From Cudoniella acicularis (Eukaryota > Ascomycota > Leotiomycetes > Helotiales > Helotiaceae): 16,532 nucleotides of DNA. This document shows positions 10,016 to 16,532 of the stretch, one piece after another. The notes beneath the pieces are model-generated. The model made no database searches, was not told where the DNA came from, and saw nothing but the letters and a program-made list of their open reading frames with translations. The translations under genes and the position numbers were made by a program. The stretch is from the NCBI GenBank assembly GCA_013054445.1, contig JAAMPI010001283.1:1-16532 (forward strand), read 5' to 3'. Within the stretch, counting starts at the first letter, position 1; the number at the start of each line of letters is the position of its first letter.

Positions 10016-10530
10016 ATCTACTGTCAATTTTCAGTCAATCTTTAGTCGGTTTTTTAATCACCTGTTGGAGGTAGGAAGTCGGAAAGTGTGAGGTGTGTAA
10101 GATATTTAAAACGATAGGAGCTTAACAGGCGCTTACTGGTCAGCCACACTGCCAAGACGCTTATGCCCGCACTAGGACGAATATGACTAGCTATTTTTAT
10201 CCCAGTACGAAGGTCGCGACTAAAAGTCTTGGATATTAGCTTTAGGCCTTAAACGAGGCTGTAATTCAGGCAGCAACGCCGTAGTCCCCGTAGGTCACTA
10301 TATTTATAGGGACTTCTTACTATAGCTTTAGCGCTTAGCCCCCCTAAAGCACTATTGTTACAGCTCTGCAAAGGCACGGGGGCCCTGACGTCACGTGGGG
10401 ACGTATTTGCAAGAAGGTGCTATATTTACGAAGAAACTAAGCTAAGGAGAGAAGAAGGAAGGGGTGTCCCGTAAGGGGCTTATATATAGGAGGTGAGTGC
10501 TAGTAAGCGAGGGCAGGTGATAAGGGGTCA
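10016..10530. other. TpA-rich block upstream of the HET gene, possible mobile-element remnant
   Basis: This 0.5 kb has no coding pattern. From about 10095 to 10510 it is unusually rich in TA steps (for example TATATTTATAG, CTTATATATAGG, GATATTAGC), mixed with GC-rich words. That texture is common in old, mutated fungal transposons. It sits where the reading frame of the decayed membrane-protein gene on its right fades out, so an insertion could have cut that gene. I found no terminal repeats, target duplication or protein remnant, so the mobile-element idea is only a suggestion. The HET promoter must lie at least partly within it. Confidence 0.35.
10386..10397. promoter_or_regulatory. Overlapping CRE-type and E-box palindromes
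   Basis: The 12-base string TGACGTCACGTG contains a perfect TGACGTCA palindrome (10386-10393, the bZIP/CREB-ATF class site) overlapping a perfect CACGTG E-box (10392-10397, a bHLH site). It lies about 370 bases upstream of the HET start codon, a plausible distance for fungal control. The match is exact, but a site of this kind can occur by chance and it sits in a possibly transposon-derived block. Confidence 0.3.
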
Positions 10531-11499
10531 GGGGCCGCGTCGCAGCCTCCTGTCGTATATAGATTGATCGGAAAGACGAGAAAATCGTACGGCGGAGGTG
10601 CTGTTTTGGGCCAGCTCACCAGTTCCAATCCCGATGACTCCTTTGAAAACCCATTCGGCCCATTCCGTGTAAGCAAGATTAGGCCAAAACCTCTAGTCTT
10701 TGCTTCTTCCGTTTGTTGGTCTCCAAGCTAGAGGTAGCTGCCGTTAAAGCCATTCTCATCATTGGTGAAGATTTTTTTGGTAAAGATGTCCATTCTTATC
10801 GGCGCACAGATGAGTCGGTGATTTAGAATTAACTCCCAAATCGAACGGGGTCAAGCCTTTGTGCTCTACTTGAACCGGGCGAGTTCCTTCAAGGCAGGCC
10901 TAACGGTTGAATGGGCATGTATCAAGTCGTGTTGTTTTGAGGTGCGGGCGAGCCGTCATGATTTGCATGTCACTACCGCAACTCGGGTTCGGGTTGGAAA
11001 CATTAAGCCAACACTGCTGAAAGAACATGTCGCTGAGGACTGCGTACTGACCAACCCTTGGGTTGGGACGGCCCACGATACCAGTGCAAGATTCGCTGTT
11101 TTTTGATCGGACTGGGGATAATCCGCCTGCTCCCGTCAAGTAATATGGAAGGATGGCGCCAATGATGGCGAAGAGCAGAGCGCTCACTACCGACGAGATG
11201 CCGAACCACCGAGAGATAAAAATCATGGAATCCTGGCGTTCCCGCCTGTCCTGATAGAACAATGCTCGCAAGGCTTCCCCTTGAGACAAATTTTGGAGTG
11301 ATTTTGGATCATCGCCATCGTCCGCTCGAATCGGATGCAGCAGTTTGAGGAGGAGGAACCGCAACACAACCCATAGTCTTGGTTGGGTGTAAGAGGGGAG
11401 AGCGGCGAAGACTGCGAGTAGGGCAATTGCTTCAAGGTTGGTGATGGTCAAAACGACACTCCTGGCGAGTCGATGGGCTGAGGTCTTTCCAAAGCCCAT
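10531..11499 (-). pseudogene. Truncated fungal membrane protein gene with coding sequence persisting past its stop
   Basis: The start at 11499 has near-ideal context (CCACCATGGGC). The frame runs 199 residues to TAG at 10900-10902. It has helices at about 14-35 (LTITNLEAIALLAVFAA), 42-53 and 101-121 (ISSVVSALLFAIIGAILPYY), then an extracellular part with cysteines and CGSDMQIMTARPHLK. I associate this style with large fungal hypothetical membrane proteins (from memory). Past the TAG the same frame goes on for 46 codons, including CLEGTRPVQVEHKGL and FDLGVNSKS, up to TGA TGA at 10756-10761. After a one-base shift at a seven-A run (10772-10778 on plus, as T), another frame looks coding to about 10531 with one more TAG. 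This reads as a longer gene damaged by stops and a frameshift. A functional 199-residue short form cannot be excluded. Confidence 0.6.
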
Positions 11500-11690
11500 G
11501 GTGGACGGGCGGAGAGATACGTTGACATGAGGCCTCAGAGTTTCTAAGCCCCACACTTTAATCGACCAGAGCGTTCAACTGCGAGATGTGTTTCTCTTTG
11601 ACGTTGACTTTTAGCTGCAGTCTTGTCTTGTGACCAATTACTAAAGGCTGCCCTCGTTGAAGGCTGCGTGTGGCTTGGGCAAACGCGAGT

Positions 11691-12214
11691 TCATTCACTG
11701 AGTTTCATTTGAACTTTCAGAGCATCGATAACGGCGAGGATCTGCTGCGGAACACGATATACGATCTCTCATCGACACAAGAACTTTGATGGGCGCAGGT
11801 AGGATTCGTCTTTGAGCGAGATGGAGGCGAGAGTTTTAGACCTACCTCCATTACAGGCAGCTGACCATCTTCCTCGAGTCGTTCAGCATATCTAAGGCCA
11901 GCACAACAGTGGAAACACCCGAGTTCAAAACGGCAATATCTTCAGTTACTACACAGAGAACATCGGTATGTTATTGTTTAGAAAAGCCGTGAACCTAGTA
12001 TCTCAAGGACTGACGTACCGACAACAGTCCTTCCAGATGCTGCATTACCAGAGGCAATCAGACTCTCGGCCTGAATCAGCGAAGCCGAAAACGCCTGCAA
12101 TTTCTATCGAATCTCATTAAGTCCTCACAAACCACCCCGCTGCGTATTCACGCCATCGCGCGTGAAATCGACAAGATTGCGAACACACTGCAAAGTATTC
12201 CGGAGCCAGTTCAT
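11691..12214 (-). pseudogene. Decayed small unknown gene
   Basis: Protein-like pieces follow one another on the minus strand but in changing frames. From an ATG at 12214 the frame gives NLVDFTRDGVNTQRGGL, a TGA (12125-12127), GLNEIR, a TAG (12104-12106), then KLQAFSASLIQAESLIASG and ASGRTVV. A good intron follows (11949-12018, GTACGT to TGTGTAG) that joins in frame to TEDIAVLNSGVSTVVLALD. A frame change near 11890 leads to RYAERLEEDGQLPVME, another near 11843 to SKTLASISLKDESYLRP, then a TGA (11769-11771), IVYRVPQQILAVIDALKVQ and the end at 11691. Three internal stops and two shifts point to decay. I do not recognise the family. Its ATG overlaps the stop of the next decayed gene by four bases, probably by accident of decay. 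Confidence 0.5.
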
Positions 12215-13269
12215 GAATGAAGATCCATTGTATGTCTAGAATTATACGAGCTAATCACCCTGTGAGTTTTGACGGGCTGGCCATAGAACCGTAGACGATC
12301 TAATGGAAGTGACCAAAAGACACTCTTTTCGGATTCCCGAACAATCTCAAGTCCCAAAGTCAGGACTGCCGTATCGCCAAATACGAGATCTTTCTGGCTG
12401 ATATCTACCGAAGTATCACCAAGAACTATCATGCCCGGATACATATGCCACGATGATATTTCTAGTAGTGCGGCTCCTTCCTAGACTTGCTGAAGGAGCC
12501 CTTGAATAAGATCATCCATAGCTAAGAGAGCCGATTTCCAAGCACCAATGACACTCTCGTATAAACCGGGCAAAGTTTAGATTAAGAAATTAGTATTGTT
12601 AAGAATCAACATTAGCTGTGTGTGTTGGAGTGCCATGGCTTGATCGGCGCTCTAAAGCCAGGCCCGGGCGCTGGCATCCTAGTTTCCAAGTTCTCCTCGT
12701 GAAAGGTCCTGTTGTGCAGCAAGCATAGAGGTCAACAGTTTCTGAGCATACATCGCCCCGGCGTGATCATAGTAGATCTTCTGTTTCTGCTTTTCGACCA
12801 GTTCGACCCAGACAGCTGTAGCCTCAGGACCAGAAAACATCCGGGCGAGCATGCAAGCCAATAAAGACACAGCCAGAGCTTCTGGTCCCGAAGTGACAGT
12901 AGCCCAAATACTAGTAGAGTCTGCTCCGATTTGATTTGCAAAGATACCGTGCCGATCAGAGCCCCTCGGGCTTATTCCTAGCTATTGGGATATCTCTGAA
13001 ACCCTCTTCCCGTTAGCCTTTAATAATAATAGAGTAGAGGGTAGTAACCCTTCGAATAGGGCCCCAAGTTTCCTTGCGGTTCTATGTAGTCTCCCATGTT
13101 CGGCATCGGCTTTCCGCTCTATCGACATCGTTTCACCAAAACCGTGGAATTCCTTGGGAGCCTCAAAATTCAGAAGAGTAAAATCGAGGTTTAGATTAGC
13201 GAGAGACAACGAGGTCTCATTTTGAAAGGTCGCAACTGCAGCAGTAGCTTTTCCGTTAAGGGATGACAT
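12211..13269 (-). pseudogene. Unknown fungal gene ruined by five in-frame stops
   Basis: One frame runs 353 codons from an ATG at 13269 to TGA at 12211-12213 with no frameshift. It is interrupted by stops at 12982-12984 (TAG), 12679-12681 (TAG), 12652-12654 (TAG), 12577-12579 (TAA) and 12481-12483 (TAG). Between them the translation is clearly protein-like: MSSLNGKATAAVATFQNETS at the N-terminus, RKLGALFEGLLPSTLLLL, LACMLARMFSGPEATAVW, then AMYAQKLLTSMLAAQQDL, and near the end VFGDTAVLTLGLEIV and PLDRLRFYGQPV. Each stop is one transition from CAG, CAA or TGG, the codons RIP typically destroys (CpA to TpA on either strand). The composition suggests a helical soluble protein. I recall this as a conserved fungal hypothetical family but can name no function. 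The intact relative is probably longer at the C-terminus. Confidence 0.75.
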
Positions 13270-14468
13270 GCTCGCATAGGTGAAAACAATACAGCATAGA
13301 ATCCCTGTTCATATGATAAAGTATATTTTGATGATAAGAAGAGCTAAAAGGTTTCTTGAATATGCTATTCGAATTGATATTGTTCAAGGCGGATATATCT
13401 GATCAATTGAGGCGCAGCCCAGACCAGGGGGCTTTCGAATTCTGTCAAACTAAGTGAAGGAATGAAAGGCTATTGCGAATGAAGTGCCACACAAAAAAAG
13501 GGGGGGGGATTTATAAGGTGTTGCTAGGACCTGAACATCTCAGATAATCAGATTTTATGTCGCGGACGCTCTCAAGGCAAAGATCCAGAGTAGGAGGAGC
13601 TCAAAGGCTCGGCAGACATGTTCAGCTAGTAGCGAAGAAGCTTGGGAGTAACTAAGCAGTACTCATCATTTCGTATCTTTTGCCAACTTTATGTGAAGTT
13701 TCCAGAAGATATTTGCTACGAAGATTCCTCTCGATATTGTGAGATATACGGAGAATCATGAGGGCCACGTGGTTGCTGAGTTTGTCGTCTGAAAGGTCAG
13801 GAACTTCCGAAGCGAATGCAAGCCACCACCCACTGGATTGACAAGAGTGCCTTTCCACCGCGTGCTTTTTTTTTGGTGCTCTGATAAGGTTATAGCACCA
13901 CTACGCTACCACAACAGTGACATCTTAATCACGCCTCAAGAGTAAAGATTTGGAAGGGGGTGCGAGTGCATATTCTCCTCGGAAAAGAGCTAGGGCAATG
14001 CCATGTTGCGAAAAGAATCTGCCTTGAGAGATTAAAGAATGTATTTTTAGAGGGGTCCTGTTTAGGCTCCTTAGGAGCCGACTTGGTCTCCCTGAATATA
14101 AGGGTCCTGTCCCACACGTTCCTGTACATAAAGATTTAAGAATTAGCTGTACTGGTTGAAATCACGCCTAAGTTGACAAGCGAATCGCCATCTCGCCCCG
14201 AACCTCTTGCTTCCTCGCCCTCATGAATTTAGGCAAATGAGAGAACCCTTAATGTTAGAGTTGGATGTTATCCCATATCTCCACTTGAGTTACTAAAGAC
14301 TTCACAGAACGCTAAGGTCCCTGTAAACGCTAAATTCAGTACCCTGTTGTGGCGCTAAGACGCCTGGCGAACCACGCCTTGTTCCGCTCTCAGTAAAGAA
14401 TCTCCAACTTCCTCCGAAGGAACTCTCACAAAACTAGGATATTTAGCACACGAGCCAACTTGATTCCG
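13270..14468. other. Mostly gene-free stretch, 1.2 kb
   Basis: Apart from the tail fragment at 13652-13858 I see no gene here. It contains an A7/G9 homopolymer junction at 13493-13508, a T-rich run near 13866-13874, and a short inverted repeat (GGCTCC/GGAGCC) near 14072-14086. The right end is the upstream region of the Zn2Cys6 regulator. A 66-codon ATG frame on the minus strand (13929-14129) has no recognisable pattern and is not called. Confidence 0.45.
13652..13858 (-). pseudogene. C-terminal fragment of an unknown gene
   Basis: This short open frame has no ATG at its start (GTG at 13858). It translates into convincing protein: SSGWWLAFASEVPDLSDDKL, then HVALMILRISHNIERNLRSK, then YLLETSHKVGKRYEMM, ending at TAG. 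The amphipathic helix pattern and the natural stop suggest the 3' end of a former gene, cut upstream near the A-rich run. It might once have belonged to the same group as the decayed genes to its left, which share its direction. I cannot name the family; chance is possible for 68 codons. Confidence 0.33.
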
Positions 14469-16176
14469 ATGGCACATCTGAGTCGCGGATGTCTTCGCTG
14501 CAGGCAACGTCGCGTTCGCTGCGACGAGGGCCGGCCCTCATGCCGGCGATGTATCAATCGCAATGAAGTCTGTGAGGGGTATCGAGATGAGTCTTCCATC
14601 ATCTTCCGGCATGAGACCGACAAAGTGATTGAGCATGTGCGCGCGTCACAAGCGCTGTTGCCGCCCAGCTCGCAAGTCTCTTCGCAACCGCCGGCGAGAA
14701 AGCGTAGCAGATCAGTCGGTGGAGCTTCTCATCGATGGTCTTCGGTGTTGGGCCAGAATGCAGATCCCTCGGCGCTGGCTCCTGGAGAGGCCGCTGGCAT
14801 CAAGCTCAGGAACCCGCACCCCTGGCTTAAAGGACTGCCTTCCGGGATGCAGCCTCCTGTGGAAGACCAAGCCGTCGATAATTTCATGGAGAAGTATGTC
14901 ATTTACCCATGCAACCAGACATCTTCTCCTGGGTTCCTTGAGCATTTGCCATGCATGTTCCAAGAGGTCAACGTCGATGGGCGATACGCTCTGCGATGGG
15001 CAGTACGAGCGGCTGCATATGCCGATATTTCGAAAGATCAGGACAGCGACGTACTTGCGAGGAAGGCACTGCAGTGCTACGGCATGGCGCTCTCTGCCCT
15101 GGGAGACTCACTTGCTGCACCGGGAAAAGTCCCAGATGATTATGATCTAATGACCGCAGTTGTTCTTGACATCTTTGAGGTAGGTCCGCAAGACCGATCG
15201 TGATAACGTCCTCCGTTCACATGCATAGACTCTATATACTCCTGAAGTAGCCTCCAAAGGATCACATGCTCAAGGAATGGCGCAGATCCTCCGTTTGCGA
15301 GGCACAGATACGGTTTACAACTCACGAGGCTGGAGTCTTTTCCGACTTGCCCACCACAGGATCGTAAGCAACCAGACGCTCCGTTCTCTTTCTACACTGA
15401 CATGCATGAAGCAAAAACAACAACTGTCCTTTAACATGCTTCCAATTCTGGAGACGACAAACTGGCTCAATCAGCTCAATGACAATGAACCTTATGTCCG
15501 TCTAGAGAAGAACACGAACGAAATCAGCGATACGTGTAAGCGCGCGCGCATGCTCCTAGATCTGATTAATGCTGGAGGCTTGCCGGCGTCCACCATCGTC
15601 GACATGATTAAGGAGCTGCACTCGCTTGACCAAACGGCAGTTAGCTGGCGGCAGACATCAGAGTGGTCGTTCAAGAACCTGGCAGTGTCCAACAGGCCGG
15701 ATCTTGAACAGGCAGCACGCGGGATTACGGACACGCTCCAACTACACCCCGATATTTGGATGGCCTACGAATGGAACTACCACAGAGCAGCGCGCATCAC
15801 CTTCTTAGAGCAACTTCTGAAATGCTCAATGGCCGCGCTGGAGACTCCAGACCTAGATAACGTGGAAGAGAAAACGCTGACTGACACCATCGCCGAGTGC
15901 ACCTCGACAATCCAATGGCTCGTAGACGAAGTCCTCTCGACTGTCCCCCAGTCTCTCGGGGATGTCGATCACATGGGCCGGGCACACGACGTCAAGGATG
16001 GCCCGTCTCGCTGCCGTGCAATCGGCGGGTACCTGCTTCTCTGGCCGATAAGGATCAGTAAGGGTCAACCACTTGCGACAACACCAGAGCAGAAGGAACG
16101 TGCGTGGAAAGTATTTGAACGAATTCGAGACTACACTGGAATGAAAGCTACACTTGGCGACAAGAGCATCATATGA
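14469..16176 (+). CDS. Zn2Cys6 fungal transcription factor
   Basis: Two exons (14469-15179 and 15229-16176) encode 552 residues. The intron (15180-15228, 49 bases) has donor GTAGGT, branch TGATAAC and acceptor GCATAG, joins at phase 0, and yields LDIFETLYTPEVASKG across the seam. The DNA-binding cluster is at the very N-terminus: cysteines 8, 11, 18, 25, 28 and 35 with the canonical CX2CX6CX6CX2CX6C spacing. A basic ARKRSRS stretch at 76-82 could be a nuclear signal. The C-terminal half has family-typical stretches such as WMAYEWNYHRAARI, STVPQSLGDVDHMG and CRAIGGYLLLWPIRI, ending near DYTGMKATLGDKS. I place it in the class with a fungal-specific middle domain (Fungal_trans_2 type; inference). 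The first ATG is at 14469 with weak context (C at -3); the frame is open upstream but has only TTG. Regulators of this kind often control neighbouring metabolic genes. Confidence 0.93.
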
Positions 16177-16261
16177 TCCTGTCCAGCATCCGGCTCTATT
16201 AGAACAAATTACCCAAACCCAAGTTCAGAAATATATTAGGAAGTACAGGCCCGTCCTCCCC

Positions 16262-16532
16262 TCATTTCTTCAAGACCGTCTCCTCCAGCTCCGTCCCATC
16301 AGCCAGCTTAACCTTCTCGGCGCCAACCGTGACGAACATGATCCGGCAGGTCTCGTCGGTGCGGTTGATCCACTGGTGGTTGGCGCCGCCCTGGATAATA
16401 TACTCGCCAGGGCGCACCGTCTTCTCGTCGCCGTTGTCGAGCCTGAGGACGATCTCGCCTGTCAGGACGACGGCGTAGTCGATGCTCAGCGTCCGATGCA
16501 TCGGCACCGTGAAGTTGCCAGCGATGTTGTGA
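16262..16532 (-). CDS. Cupin-domain protein, 5' end beyond the window
   Basis: The C-terminal 89 residues are visible, ending at TAA on 16262; the start lies past the right edge. Cupin marks are clear: FTVPMHRTLSIDYAVVLTGE (motif 1, with one histidine and the following acidic and aromatic residues in place of the usual HxH), LDNGDEKTVRPGEYIIQGG (turn between motifs) and ANHQWINRTDE (motif 2 histidine and asparagine). Small fungal cupins of this style are common hypothetical enzymes or accessory proteins beside catabolic and secondary-metabolism genes. The missing second histidine means metal binding is uncertain. It converges with the Zn2Cys6 gene, with 85 bases between their stops. It is GC-rich, like that gene and unlike the left half of the window. 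Confidence 0.85.
   Translation of the reverse strand, partial: HNIAGNFTVPMHRTLSIDYAVVLTGEIVLRLDNGDEKTVRPGEYIIQGGANHQWINRTDETCRIMFVTVGAEKVKLADGTELEETVLKK

Noticed and set aside
11870..12213. Alternative plus-strand gene with a GTATGT...ACAACAG intron at about 11974-12035 and an exon ending LQSIPEPVHE
   Set aside because: The splice signals look good on plus too, but the joined frames stop quickly. The minus strand gives longer connected protein-like pieces on both sides of its own intron. Not fully excluded.
14072..14086. GGCTCC/GGAGCC inverted repeat as a transposon end
   Set aside because: The stem is only six bases, with no partner copy or target duplication.
14629..15150. 173-codon plus-strand open frame in the second reading frame of the regulator
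   Set aside because: It is a shadow frame within exon 1 of the Zn2Cys6 gene, without family features.

Overview
This window looks like nuclear DNA from a filamentous ascomycete (Pezizomycotina, possibly Leotiomycetes; the class is a guess). The evidence is short introns of about 50 to 70 bases with GTAAGT/GTGAGT-type donors and CTAAC/CTGAT-type branch points, plus fungus-specific families: a HET-domain protein, a Zn2Cys6 regulator and a fungal rhodopsin-domain membrane protein. There are no operons, ribosomal RNAs, CRISPR arrays or bacterial mobile elements. I saw no tRNA by eye.

Left part (1-6724). A minus-strand fungal rhodopsin-domain (PTH11/SAT4-like) gene runs off the left edge. It has a glutamine-rich repeated tail and several reading-frame breaks, so it is probably a pseudogene. 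After a 1.6 kb gene-free stretch come two apparently intact membrane-protein genes. One is a minus-strand single-pass receptor-like protein with a clean three-exon model (3366-4857). The other is a plus-strand protein with about three membrane segments (5924-6724).

Middle (6725-10015). A mostly empty 1.2 kb stretch is followed by a possible two-exon small gene (7884-8234, weak) and then an intact single-exon HET-domain gene on the minus strand (8255-10015). HET proteins act in non-self recognition and heterokaryon incompatibility.

Ruined tract (about 10016-13870). A TpA-rich, possibly transposon-derived block with a composite TGACGTCACGTG site lies upstream of the HET gene. Beyond it are three decayed minus-strand genes in a row: a truncated membrane protein (10900-11499, with recognisable coding sequence past its stop), a small unknown gene (11691-12214) and a larger unknown gene (12211-13269). 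The last keeps one frame for 353 codons but carries five internal stops, each one C-to-T or G-to-A change away from a sense codon. That pattern fits repeat-induced point mutation (RIP) or ordinary decay. A further tail fragment lies at 13652-13858.

Right part (14469-16532). A GC-richer block holds an intact two-exon Zn2Cys6 transcription factor (552 residues). It converges with a small cupin-domain protein cut by the right edge. This pair may be the border of a metabolic gene cluster continuing to the right, which is inference. The most unusual feature of the window is the eroded co-directional gene group beside an intact HET gene.
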